Positions 33,735-42,231 of a stretch of 64,000 nucleotides of DNA are shown in pieces. Below the pieces are notes generated by a model, which did no database searches, was not told the DNA's origin, and saw only the letters and a program-made list of their open reading frames with translations. The DNA lies in assembly GCF_014217785.1 (NCBI RefSeq), contig NZ_CP048814.1, positions 2,542,001 to 2,606,000 on the forward strand. Reading direction: 5' to 3'. The stretch is from Rhodococcus triatomae. GTDB taxonomy: Bacteria; Actinomycetota; Actinomycetes; Mycobacteriales; Mycobacteriaceae. Numbering within the stretch: position 1 is the stretch's first letter; each line of letters starts with the position of its first letter. Position numbers and translations under genes: made by a program.

Positions 33735-35417
33735 GTGTCCACGGCAGAGAGCACCGCGACGAGCACCGTCCTGAACTACCCCCGGGTCACGCTGGCTTCG
33801 CTGCCCCCGAGCATGGCCGCGTCCTACGGAGATCGCCTGGCCGTCGTGGACGGCACCCGCACGATCACCTACCGCGAACTCGACGCGCGGACTGCCGCGT
33901 TCGCGGCAGCGCTGCGTGCCGGTGGCGTCGCCGAGCGTGACGTCGTGCTGCTGCACCTGGGCAACGGCATCGAGTTCCTCGTCGCGTACTACGGCAGCCT
34001 GCGAGCGGGGGCCACCGTGACCCTGGTCAATCCGCTGCAGCCCGTGCCCGGCCTGCGCAACCAGATCGTCGAGACCGGTGCCGTCGTCGCGGTGACCGAG
34101 GCCGCGCAGGCGGTGAACCTGTTCGCGGCGGCGGAGGACACCACCGTCGGGTCCGTCGTCCTCGTGACCGGGGACGAGGCGGTACCGCAGGGCTCGGTCC
34201 CGGTCGTGACCTTCGACGAGTTCCTGACCCGGGCTCCGGCCGAGGAATTCCCGATCGGCGTCACCGGGGACGACGTCGCCCACCTCGCCTACACGGGCGG
34301 TACCACCGGTGTGTCGAAGGGCGTTCGGGTGTTGCACCGCAACGTGATTGCCAACGTGACCCAGATGATCGGCTGGCGGGCCGGGCATCGGGTACTCGCC
34401 GGATCGGATGGTCTGCTCACGCTGGAGCCGATGACCGAGGTGGAGGATCGGGGTGTGGAACCGGGGGCGGGCGCCACGATCGTGGTTTCCCCGATGTTCC
34501 ACGCTCACGCCCTGATCAACACATCGTTCCTGCTGCTGAGCGGGGCGACTCAGGTTCTCGCCGGACGGTTCGATCCGGCTCGGATGCTGGCGCTGATCGA
34601 GGAACACCGGGCCACCTACATCACCGGTAGCCCGGCGATGTGGCACGCCGTGGCGACCCACCCGGACGCCCGGACCCGGGACACCGACTCGGTGCGGGTG
34701 GTGTCCTCCGGTGCCGCGCCGATCGATCGCGTCACGCTCGACGCGCTCGGCCGGGCCTTCCCTTCGGCACGGGTGGTGGAAGGCTACGGGCTCACCGAGG
34801 CCACCTGCCTCGTGGCCTCGGCGCCGCTGACTCGGCGGGCCGGCTACCGGATCGGGAGCGTCGGGGTACCGACCTTCGACACGGAGGTCGAGATCCGCGC
34901 CGTGGGCGATCCGGGGACCGTGCTTCCTGCGGGGGAGCGTGGACAGCTGTGGGTCCGAGGGCCGCAGGTGACCGACGGCTATCTCGGACACCCGGAGACG
35001 ACGGCGGAGCAGTACGTCGACGGCTGGCTCGACACCGGAGACATCGCATACCGCGACGACGACGGATACCTCTACATCTGCGACCGCGCCAAGGACATGC
35101 TGATCTACAAGGGGTACAACGTGTATCCGCGGGAGCTCGAGGAGATCCTGGTGACGCATCCGGGTGTGTCGGCCGCTGCGGTCGTCGGGCGTGATGCGGG
35201 AAGCATCGGCCAGGAACCGGTGGCGTTCGTGGTTCCCGAGCCCGGACACGACGTCGACGAGAAGGCGATGTGTGACTTCGTCGCCGAACAGGTGCTGCCC
35301 TACAAGAAGATCCGCGACGTCGTGGTCGTGGACGCGCTCCCCACGTCCGCCGCGGGCAAGATCGTCAAGGCCCGGCTGCGTGAGCAACTGGTCGCCGACG
35401 CGGCGACCGGATCCTGA
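33735..35417 (+). CDS. AMP-dependent acyl-CoA synthetase/ligase
   Basis: 560 residues from a GTG at 33735 with AGGAGC upstream; a GTG at 33711 overlapping the SDR stop is an alternative. Motifs: LAYTGGTTGVSKGVRVLH near residue 190, VEGYGLTEATC near 345, TGDIAYRDDDGYLYICDR near 435, MLIYKGYNVYPRELEE, and SAAGKIVKARLRE with the catalytic Lys. Complete and probably active. It ends the plus-strand operon and faces the LysR tandem. Its C-terminal domain is the closest match in the window to the orphan domain at 44869. Confidence 0.92.
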   Translation: MSTAESTATSTVLNYPRVTLASLPPSMAASYGDRLAVVDGTRTITYRELDARTAAFAAALRAGGVAERDVVLLHLGNGIEFLVAYYGSLRAGATVTLVNPLQPVPGLRNQIVETGAVVAVTEAAQAVNLFAAAEDTTVGSVVLVTGDEAVPQGSVPVVTFDEFLTRAPAEEFPIGVTGDDVAHLAYTGGTTGVSKGVRVLHRNVIANVTQMIGWRAGHRVLAGSDGLLTLEPMTEVEDRGVEPGAGATIVVSPMFHAHALINTSFLLLSGATQVLAGRFDPARMLALIEEHRATYITGSPAMWHAVATHPDARTRDTDSVRVVSSGAAPIDRVTLDALGRAFPSARVVEGYGLTEATCLVASAPLTRRAGYRIGSVGVPTFDTEVEIRAVGDPGTVLPAGERGQLWVRGPQVTDGYLGHPETTAEQYVDGWLDTGDIAYRDDDGYLYICDRAKDMLIYKGYNVYPRELEEILVTHPGVSAAAVVGRDAGSIGQEPVAFVVPEPGHDVDEKAMCDFVAEQVLPYKKIRDVVVVDALPTSAAGKIVKARLREQLVADAATGS

Positions 35418-35438
35418 CCCGGCCCGCCGGCCGGTCGT

Positions 35439-36305
35439 TCACGACGCCCTGATCAGCTCGATGAACGCCTGGCCGGCAGGGGAGAGCCGCTCGGGGTCGT
35501 AACCGACGCCGAACGGCCGGACGAAGCGCGGAACCACCGGCCGCACCACCGTGCGATCGGCGACCGATTCGGCCATCGAACGCTCGACCAGCGTTCCACC
35601 GAGCCCGGCTGTCACCAGTGGCAGCCGGGCTTCGCGGTGCTCGGACAGCACGGCGATCTCCGGGCGTACCCCGGCTGCCCGGATTCCGGCCTCGATCTCG
35701 TCCGCGACCGAGCCGCCCCGAGGGACGAAGACCATCGGGATGTTCGGCAGATCCGACAGGTGCACCGGGCCTTCCGGAAGATCGGTACCGTCCGGATAGA
35801 CCAGCCAGTACTCCTGCTCACCGAGGATCTCCACCGCCAGGTCGCCGTCGTCGAGTGGAAGATGCGTCACGACGAACTCGCTGTGACCGTCGCGGATGGT
35901 CGCTGCCGCCTGACCCTCGTCACGGAGCTCGGAGAACCTCACCGTCACGCCGGGATACATCGCTCGGAACTCGGCGATCAGTTCGACGAGCCGTCCGACG
36001 GCGATGGGCGGGAAAGCGGAGATCTCCAGTCGCCCGGCGAGTTCGCCGCCGGAGGCGGCCAGCCTGTCCCGGACCGCGGTCACGTCCCGCAGGATCTGCC
36101 GTCCCGGCCCGACCAGTGCGCGGCCGGCCGCACTGAGTACCATCCCGCGGCCGATCCGGTGGAACAGTTGGACACCGAGTTCGCGTTCGAGCCCTCGTAG
36201 GGCCTGCGACACGGTCGGCTGCGCGACTCCGAGAGCGGCGGCGGCCCCGCCGATACCGTCGTATTCGACGACGGCGAGGAAGTATTCGACCTGGCGTAGT
36301 TCCAC
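35439..36305 (-). CDS. LysR-family regulator, type A
   Basis: 288 residues from a GTG at 36305. N-terminal winged helix: ELRQVEYFLAVVEYDGIGG then AAAALGVAQPTVSQALRGLERELG, followed by FHRIGRGMVLSAAGRALVGPG. The periplasmic-binding-like effector domain follows (about 90-288). It starts only two bases after the stop of the type B LysR gene and closes the ligase-hydrolase-LysR-LysR operon. Very close in its first 65 residues to the LysR at 47178. LysR genes usually face their targets; here it is a distal cistron. Confidence 0.92.
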   Translation of the reverse strand: MELRQVEYFLAVVEYDGIGGAAAALGVAQPTVSQALRGLERELGVQLFHRIGRGMVLSAAGRALVGPGRQILRDVTAVRDRLAASGGELAGRLEISAFPPIAVGRLVELIAEFRAMYPGVTVRFSELRDEGQAAATIRDGHSEFVVTHLPLDDGDLAVEILGEQEYWLVYPDGTDLPEGPVHLSDLPNIPMVFVPRGGSVADEIEAGIRAAGVRPEIAVLSEHREARLPLVTAGLGGTLVERSMAESVADRTVVRPVVPRFVRPFGVGYDPERLSPAGQAFIELIRAS

Positions 36306-36307
36306 GG

Positions 36308-37261
36308 TCAGTGGCCTCCCTGCTCGTCTGGGACGGGTTCGTCGGCTCGGGAGAGATCGCGGCCGGAGTGATCGAGACCGGAGTGATCGAGACCGGGTAG
36401 CCCGGCGCCGGCGACGGAGAGGAATGCCTCGGCAGCGGGTGAGGGCCGACCCGGCCTGGTGAGGAGCCCCACCGATCGGGTCACCGGAGGATCGAACGAG
36501 CGGACGACCGAACCGGGAACATGATTCTCGGCGACCGAACGCGGCAGCACCGTGGCTCCGACGCCACGGACCACGAACTCCCAGGTGGCCGTCGGGTGGG
36601 CGCAGTCGACCACGACGTTGGGTGCACCCTCTCCGAAGAGTTCGGCGAACAGCACCGTGTTGCCCCGATCGCCGAGATCCAGTACCAGAGGAAGATCCCG
36701 GACCGCCACGCGGGGAACGGGATCGGGAAGGTCGGTGGACAGATGTTCCGGCAGCGCCAGGACCAGCTCCTGTACGCCGAGAGGGTGTACGGAGAGAGGG
36801 CCGTGGTCGCTGTCGAGGTCCACGACCCCGATCTCGGCCTCGCCGCGCCGGATCGTCGCCGCGGCGGAGCCCGGGCCCTCGGCCGAGATCAACCGGACGA
36901 TGATCCCGGGGAAATGTTCGCGGAAGCGCCGCACGATTCCGATGAGCGGGTCGATCGAGAACGCCGAGTAGGTCACGACGTCGACCCGCCCGGCGGCGAG
37001 TGTCCGTACGGAGGCGACGGACGCTTTGGCCCGCGCGACGTCCGCGAGAATGCGCCGTGCCGCCACGTCCAGCCTGCGCCCGGCCTCGGTGAGCTCGAGC
37101 CTGCGCCCGGTGCGGTCGAAGAGGGTGACGCCGAGCCGGCGCTCGAGTGTGCGAATCGCCTGCGACAGCGACGGCTGCGAGATGTACAGGGACTGCGCCG
37201 CCCGGGTGATACCGCCGTGGTCGACCACCGCGACGAAGTACGTGACGAGGTGCAGATCCAC
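36308..37261 (-). CDS. LysR-family regulator, type B
   Basis: 317 residues. DNA-binding domain DLHLVTYFVAVVDHGGITRAAQSLYISQPSLSQAIRTLERRLGVTLFDRTGRRLELTEAGRRL, then a standard effector domain. It is paralogous to the LysR at 48046 (shared VVDHGG-T-RA and QPSLSQAIR-LER-LGV). The C-terminal tail carries an in-frame 5-residue repeat (LDHSG twice) from a 15-bp duplication. It is translated just upstream of the type A LysR and just downstream of the metallo-hydrolase (gap four bases), so the two LysRs are made together and might form heteromers. Confidence 0.92.
   Translation of the reverse strand: MDLHLVTYFVAVVDHGGITRAAQSLYISQPSLSQAIRTLERRLGVTLFDRTGRRLELTEAGRRLDVAARRILADVARAKASVASVRTLAAGRVDVVTYSAFSIDPLIGIVRRFREHFPGIIVRLISAEGPGSAAATIRRGEAEIGVVDLDSDHGPLSVHPLGVQELVLALPEHLSTDLPDPVPRVAVRDLPLVLDLGDRGNTVLFAELFGEGAPNVVVDCAHPTATWEFVVRGVGATVLPRSVAENHVPGSVVRSFDPPVTRSVGLLTRPGRPSPAAEAFLSVAGAGLPGLDHSGLDHSGRDLSRADEPVPDEQGGH
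36363..36396. repeat. 15-bp in-frame duplication in the LysR type B tail
   Basis: CCGGAGTGATCGAGA occurs at 36363-36377 and 36378-36392, followed by CCGG. It encodes a repeated LDHSG near the end of the LysR protein and keeps the reading frame. Confidence 0.85.
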
Positions 37262-37265
37262 TGCT

Positions 37266-38351
37266 CTATCGTACGGAACTGCTGTACGAGGCAGTAGCGA
37301 TGTCCGCGATACGAGCCGGTACCGCGTGCCACCGCTCCGGCCGGGTGCCCGCCCGGTGCACCAGACCGCGATCCTCGAGGACGACGAGATGGGCCTGGGT
37401 CTCCCGCACCGCGAGGCGTCCCAGATTCTCTGTCATCTCATCGAACGGTCTCGACCACGAGATCTGCGTGGTGATCTCCCACGCCGTCGACTCCGGATAC
37501 GCGGCCGTGGCCGCGCGGATCTCGTCGAGACGCGCCTCGTGGTGCGCCCGGAGGTCGCGGGCGCGGGCGGCCAGGCCGCGGAACCGGTACTCGTGCGACG
37601 GGAGGACTTCTCCCTCGGGGAAGTCGACGGTGGCATCGAGCGAGCGCAGATACTTGCCCAGCGGGTCCGGCAACTGGCCCGGAATCGTGGAGATGTTGGG
37701 GCTGATCCTCGGGAGTACATGGTCACCGCTGAACACGAGTCCGGCGTCGTCGTCGACGAAGCACAGGTGGCCCGGGGTGTGTCCGGGGGTCCACGCGGCG
37801 CGCAGGCTCCACCCGGGCAGGTGCAACCCGGCGCCGTCGTCGAGCAGGATGTCCGCCCCGTCCCCTTCCGCGAAGCGCACGAGTTCGACCATCCCGGATT
37901 CCGCCACTCGCCCCGGAGCGCCCAGCTGGTGCAGTTGGGCGGCGGCGACGGCCTGCTGCTCGTGTGCCCGCGGCTCGTCGTGGTGCCGGAGCAGCGCAGC
38001 ATCCGAACGGTGCATCGCGACCGCCGTTCCGCTCGCGGCGCGCAGTCGGGGTACGAGGCCGAAGTGATCGGGGTGCAGGTGGGTGATCGCGGTGTAGCGG
38101 ACCTCGCGCACGTCGTGGCCGGTCGCACGAATACCCGCTGTCAGCGCGGCCCAGGATTCCTCGCTGTCCCATCCGGCATCGATCAGGGCGAGTCCGTCCG
38201 GCAGTGCCAACGCGTAGACGAGGACGTAGCGCAACGGATTGCCCGGCATCGGGACCGGGATGGACCAGATCCCCGGACGTACCTGCTCGACCGGAGGAAG
38301 TACCTTGTCGCGCCAGGCTTCTCGCTGACGGTGGCCGGTGATCTCGATCAT
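37266..38351 (-). CDS. metallo-beta-lactamase-fold hydrolase
   Basis: 361 residues from ATG 38351, which overlaps the ligase stop (ATGA). Metal site: THLHPDHFGL near residue 95 (H-x-H-x-D-H), a later His in WTPGHTPGHLCF, Asp in VFSGDHVLPRISP, and a distal His in LPSHEYRF. This is the glyoxalase II/MBLAC2-like layout with a C-terminal winged-helix-like extension (LGRLAVRETQAHLVVLEDRG). Thioester or lactone hydrolysis is plausible given the CoA-ligase partner, for example as a housekeeping thioesterase that frees stalled CoA. Confidence 0.88.
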   Translation of the reverse strand: MIEITGHRQREAWRDKVLPPVEQVRPGIWSIPVPMPGNPLRYVLVYALALPDGLALIDAGWDSEESWAALTAGIRATGHDVREVRYTAITHLHPDHFGLVPRLRAASGTAVAMHRSDAALLRHHDEPRAHEQQAVAAAQLHQLGAPGRVAESGMVELVRFAEGDGADILLDDGAGLHLPGWSLRAAWTPGHTPGHLCFVDDDAGLVFSGDHVLPRISPNISTIPGQLPDPLGKYLRSLDATVDFPEGEVLPSHEYRFRGLAARARDLRAHHEARLDEIRAATAAYPESTAWEITTQISWSRPFDEMTENLGRLAVRETQAHLVVLEDRGLVHRAGTRPERWHAVPARIADIATASYSSSVR

Positions 38352-39964
38352 GCGTGGGCTCCCGATCGGTGCGAGGTCCCGGGCCCCGGCTCCTCCGGGA
38401 GCCGGCCGCCGAGTTGTTCCCGCAAGGTGCGTTTGAGGATCTTGCCGCCCGCGTTGCGGGGCAGTTCGTCGACGAAGTGCACGTGCCGGGGCTTCTTGTA
38501 GGACGCGAGTCGTGATGCGGCGAAGTCCACCAGCTCCCCCGCACTCGGGGCGAGCGCCCCGGGCACGAGTCGCACGGCCGCGGTGACGGCTTCGCCCCAC
38601 ACCGCGTCGGGAATACCGACCACGGCCGCCTCCGCGACTGCGGGATGCTCGACGAGGGCCGATTCCACCTCGATCGGGTAGACGTTCTCCCCACCCGAGA
38701 TGATCATGTCCTTGAGGCGGTCCGTGACGTAGAGATATCCGTCCGCATCGAGATGACCGGCATCGCCGGTGCGCAGGAACCCGTCGGCCGTGAACAACTC
38801 CGCCGTCTCCGTCGGACGCTTCCAGTATCCGGAGACGTTGTTGCGGGAGCGGCAGACGATCTCACCGGTGTCTCCCGTCGGCAGGGGCGCACCGGTGACC
38901 ACGTCCCGGATGTCGATCTCGACGCCTGGCATCGGCCTTCCCGCGGAGCTGAGCAGGTGCGCCCGTGGGCCGCTCGGGTCGTGGTCCTCCACCGCGAGCG
39001 CGGAGACGGAGCCCGTCGTCTCGGTCATCCCGTAGCGCTGGACGAATCCGCACCCCAGCCGGGTGATCGCCTCGGTGAGCAGTGCCGCCGTCGCGGGCGA
39101 CGAGCCGTAGAACACCACCTCGAGGCTGCTCAGGTCGTGGTCCTCGAGAGTCGGGACGTCGAGAAGCATGCGCACCGTCGACGGCACCAGGAACGCGTGC
39201 GTGATTCCGTGGGTCTCGACGAGTCCCAGGACCTCCGCGGCATCGAAGTTGTCGAGCAGCACCACGTGGGCGCCGGCCGACAGGCTCGAGGAGAGCCACC
39301 CGGCGCCCGCGATGTGGAACAGCGGCATCGCGTCGAGTGAGACGGAGTCGTCCTTCCATCGGTAGACCCGTAGCCCCGCGTCGTCGTTGTGGAGGTTGCG
39401 GTGCGTCGACACCACGCCCTTGGGCCGCCCCGTGGTGCCGGACGTGTACAGCTGCAGGACGGCAGTGTCGGGATCGGTGCCGTACCCGGGATCGTCCTCC
39501 GACCCGGAGGCGACGAACGAGGCCCACCCGGCATCACCGGTCCCGCCGCCCGAACTGTCGCTGGAGTGTGCGTCGTCGACCCAGACGACCTGCACGGCGG
39601 GGAGGGCGGCTCGGACGGCATCGGCCGATTCCCGGAAGTCGGTGTGGGCGATCAGTACGGAGAGTTCGGCATCCACCGCGATGTCGGCGATCTCGGTGGC
39701 CGGCAGCCGCCAGTTGAGGGGAGTGAACACCATCCCGGCCTTCGCCGCACCGATGAAGCCCGCCGCGCCCTCCGGTTGCATCCGGAGCAGCGCACCCACC
39801 CTGCTGCCCGGGGCGGCGAGCGACGTCAGTGCCGTCGCGACGCGGTTCGTCTCCCGGTCGAGTTCGGCGAAGGTCCAGGACGAGTCGCGGAAGCTGAGCG
39901 CGGGGCGGTCGGCTCGGTCCACGGCGTAGCGCCGAATCCGGTCGGGTAGGTGCAGTCCGTTCAC
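38348..39964 (-). CDS. AMP-dependent acyl-CoA synthetase/ligase
   Basis: 538 residues from a GTG at 39964 with AGGAG seven bases ahead. Motifs: LYTSGTTGRPKGVVSTH near residue 172, QRYGMTETTGSVSAL near 305, TGDAGHLDADGYLYVTDR near 407, IISGGENVYPIEVE, and NAGGKILKRTLREQL with the catalytic Lys. It heads a minus-strand operon with the metallo-hydrolase and both LysR genes. Divergent from the CoA transferase at 40239. Likely activates a medium-length, cyclic or aromatic acid. Confidence 0.92.
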   Translation of the reverse strand: MNGLHLPDRIRRYAVDRADRPALSFRDSSWTFAELDRETNRVATALTSLAAPGSRVGALLRMQPEGAAGFIGAAKAGMVFTPLNWRLPATEIADIAVDAELSVLIAHTDFRESADAVRAALPAVQVVWVDDAHSSDSSGGGTGDAGWASFVASGSEDDPGYGTDPDTAVLQLYTSGTTGRPKGVVSTHRNLHNDDAGLRVYRWKDDSVSLDAMPLFHIAGAGWLSSSLSAGAHVVLLDNFDAAEVLGLVETHGITHAFLVPSTVRMLLDVPTLEDHDLSSLEVVFYGSSPATAALLTEAITRLGCGFVQRYGMTETTGSVSALAVEDHDPSGPRAHLLSSAGRPMPGVEIDIRDVVTGAPLPTGDTGEIVCRSRNNVSGYWKRPTETAELFTADGFLRTGDAGHLDADGYLYVTDRLKDMIISGGENVYPIEVESALVEHPAVAEAAVVGIPDAVWGEAVTAAVRLVPGALAPSAGELVDFAASRLASYKKPRHVHFVDELPRNAGGKILKRTLREQLGGRLPEEPGPGTSHRSGAHA

Positions 39965-40064
39965 ATCGCACTCCTGGGAAGCTGTGGTGCGGCTCCGGCA
40001 GGGGCGCCGCCGGTAGGGCGGCAGGCCGGAGGAGCCGCGGGACGATCGTCCTCCTCAGTGGAGC

Positions 40065-40075
40065 ATCACTGTGAT
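40065..40075. promoter_or_regulatory. ATCAC-T-GTGAT palindrome
   Basis: A perfect 11-bp palindrome in the ligase/CoA-transferase divergent region. A related segment, CACAGTGATCG, occurs about 90 bases further on (near 40158). Possible binding site of a regulator of this pair; the TATAGGC-like motif lies between them on the minus strand (40116-40124). Confidence 0.4.
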
Positions 40076-40172
40076 CGCCGCGACAAAGACGTAGACGCGT
40101 ACGGACCGTGAGGCCCTGCCTATGTGGCGCGGCCTTCGCGTCGGAACAGATGCACCCCACAGTGATCGAGCG

Positions 40173-40234
40173 GAACCTTCGAACATTGCCGTACGCAGGG
40201 CGATTGACACCGACGGCCGCCTCGGCGAAGGTTC
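40173..40234 (+). promoter_or_regulatory. long-range inverted repeat covering the CoA transferase ribosome site
   Basis: GAACCTTCG (40173-40181) and CGAAGGTTC (40226-40234) are perfect 9-base complements. The second arm contains GAAGG, the likely ribosome-binding sequence of the gene starting with GTG at 40239. If the transcript begins before 40173, the stem would hide that site. Confidence 0.4.
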
Positions 40235-40238
40235 GAGT

Positions 40239-41432
40239 GTGACCGAAAGCGCTCCGCTCCCGCTCGACGGCGTCACCGTCGTCGCGCTCGAACAGGCCGT
40301 CGCCGCGCCACTGGCGACCCGTCATCTTGCGGACATGGGGGCCCGGGTGATCAAGATCGAACGCGTCGAAGGCGGCGACTTCGCCCGGGCCTACGACGAC
40401 GTGGTGCACGGGCAGGCCTCGCATTTCGTGTGGCTGAACCGGGGCAAGGAATCCGTCGCCGTGGACCTCAAGACCGAGTCGGGACGGGACGTCGTGCGCC
40501 GGCTGGTCGAGCACGCGGACGTCGTGGTGCAGAACCTCGCGCCTGGGGCGGCGGCGCGACTCGGGCTGGGGGCGGAGCAGCTTCGTGCCACGCGACCCGA
40601 ACTCGTGGCCGTCGACATCACCGGGTACGGCACCGAAGGTCCACTGCGGGATCGCAAGGCCTACGACATGCTCGTCCAGGCCGAGGCGGGACTGATCTCG
40701 GTGACCGGCACGCCGGACACCGCGACCAAGACGGGAGTGGCCGCCTCCGACATCGCGACCGGAATGTACGCGCTCAGCGCGATTCTCGCTGCTCTGCTGC
40801 GTCGTGGCCGTACCGGGAAGGGTGCCCACATCGATGTGTCGATGTTCGACGCGACGGTGGAGTGGATGGGGCACCCGATGTACATCTCGCTGTACGCCGA
40901 CCGGCAGATCCCGCGTGCCGGGCTCGGCCATCCGGCCATCGTGCCCTACGACGCCTACCCGACGGTGGACGGGGAGATCCTCATCGGCGTCCAGAACGAC
41001 CGTGGCTGGCGACAATTGGTGACCGAGGTGTTCTCGCTCCCTGATCTCGCCGACGATCCGCGGTTCGCCACCAACGTGGAACGGGTGCGGCACCGGGCCG
41101 AGGTCGATGCAGTGGTCGCGGAGCAGACCCGGCAGTGCTCCACGGCGGATCTCGACGCCCGTCTCGCGGACGCGGGGATCCCTGCAGCCCGGATCAGGGA
41201 CGTCGCGGGCATGGTGGAGCACCCTCAGCTGGCCGTCCGGGACCGCTGGCGGGAGGTCGGTACCGAGCACGGCTCGGTGCGGGCGGTACTGCCGCCCATG
41301 ACATTCCACGATGTCGAGTTGCGGATGGACGCCGTTCCGGCGCTGGGGGAGCACACCGCCGCGGTGCTCGGCGATCTCGGCTGGAGCGAGACGGAGATCG
41401 CCGAACTCCGGGCACGGAACGTGGTGCGTTAG
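40239..41432 (+). CDS. family III CoA transferase (CaiB/BaiF)
   Basis: 397 residues from a GTG at 40239. Moves CoA between carboxylic acids through an aspartyl-CoA thioester. N-terminal GVTVVALEQAVAAPLATRHLADMGARVIKIE, then HFVWLNRGKESVAVDLKT, and the catalytic Asp in RKAYDMLVQAEAGL near residue 150. The ending LGDLGWSETEIAEL is family-typical. It shares the LysR-rich region with a ligase and may be a second, energy-saving way of activating the same acid. It converges with the enoyl-CoA hydratase with one base between stops. Confidence 0.92.
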   Translation: MTESAPLPLDGVTVVALEQAVAAPLATRHLADMGARVIKIERVEGGDFARAYDDVVHGQASHFVWLNRGKESVAVDLKTESGRDVVRRLVEHADVVVQNLAPGAAARLGLGAEQLRATRPELVAVDITGYGTEGPLRDRKAYDMLVQAEAGLISVTGTPDTATKTGVAASDIATGMYALSAILAALLRRGRTGKGAHIDVSMFDATVEWMGHPMYISLYADRQIPRAGLGHPAIVPYDAYPTVDGEILIGVQNDRGWRQLVTEVFSLPDLADDPRFATNVERVRHRAEVDAVVAEQTRQCSTADLDARLADAGIPAARIRDVAGMVEHPQLAVRDRWREVGTEHGSVRAVLPPMTFHDVELRMDAVPALGEHTAAVLGDLGWSETEIAELRARNVVR

Positions 41433-41433
41433 G

Positions 41434-42195
41434 TCAGCGGCCCTTCCAGACCGCGGGGCGCTTCTCGGCGAACGCCGTGGCACCCTCGCGGGCGTCCTCC
41501 GAGACGAAGACCGGGCCGGTGATCTCGGCCTGCTTCGCGAAGAACTGGTCCGACGGCCAGTCCCGCGCAGCCACGAGCACCTGCTTCGTCGCGGCCACGG
41601 CGAGTGGGCCGTTGGCCGCGATCTTGTCGGCCAGTTCGAGAGCTGCGGCCAGGGCCTCGCCCGGCTCGGTGAGGCGGTTGACGAAGCCGAGGCGGAAGCC
41701 CTCCTCGGCGTCGAAGTTGTCGCCGGTGAGTGCGAGTTCCATCGCCCGCTGATACGGAATCCGTTCGGGGAGTCGTAGGAGGCCGCCACCGGCTGCGACG
41801 AGGCCACGCTTGACCTCCGGGATCCCGAACTTCGCTGTCGTCGATGCCACGACCAGATCCGTCGCGAGCACGAGTTCCGTTCCGCCGGCGAGGGCGAATC
41901 CCTCGACCGCGGAGATCATCGGCTTACGAGGTGGCTGGGACGTGAAGCCGAGGCCCCGGCCCTCGACGGTGACATCTTCTCCCGCGGCAAATGCCTTGAG
42001 GTCCATTCCCGCGCAGAAGTTTCCACCTGCGCCGGTGATCACCGCCACCGACAGATCGTCGCTGTCGTCGAGTTCGTCGACAGCTGCGGCGAGGCCGCGG
42101 CTGACGGCGCCGTTGACCGCATTGCGGGCCTGGGGCCGATTGATCGTGACGACGAGGGTGCGTCCACGGCGCTCGGTGAGTACTTCGTCGGACAT
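41434..42195 (-). CDS. enoyl-CoA hydratase/isomerase family protein
   Basis: 253 residues, crotonase fold. Oxyanion-hole motifs NFCAGMDLKAF near residue 62 and AVEGFALAGGTELVLATD near 100; the catalytic-loop segment GIPEVKRGLVAAGGGLLRLPERIP near 125. The second catalytic Glu position (Gly-Gly-Gly here) is altered compared with classic enoyl-CoA hydratases, a feature of many actinobacterial crotonases, so isomerase or another reaction is possible. It ends the dehydrogenase-thiolase-hydratase operon, 36 bases after the thiolase. Paralogue at 55793 shows the same loop. Confidence 0.9.
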   Translation of the reverse strand: MSDEVLTERRGRTLVVTINRPQARNAVNGAVSRGLAAAVDELDDSDDLSVAVITGAGGNFCAGMDLKAFAAGEDVTVEGRGLGFTSQPPRKPMISAVEGFALAGGTELVLATDLVVASTTAKFGIPEVKRGLVAAGGGLLRLPERIPYQRAMELALTGDNFDAEEGFRLGFVNRLTEPGEALAAALELADKIAANGPLAVAATKQVLVAARDWPSDQFFAKQAEITGPVFVSEDAREGATAFAEKRPAVWKGR

Positions 42196-42231
42196 GGAGT
42201 CTTCCTTTCGGTCGGGTGCCGGCGGGTGTGA

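Noticed and set aside
35418-35438. GGCC-rich hairpin between ligase and LysR as terminator
   Set aside because: The possible arms are only four bases and no T-tract is present, so it is not supported.
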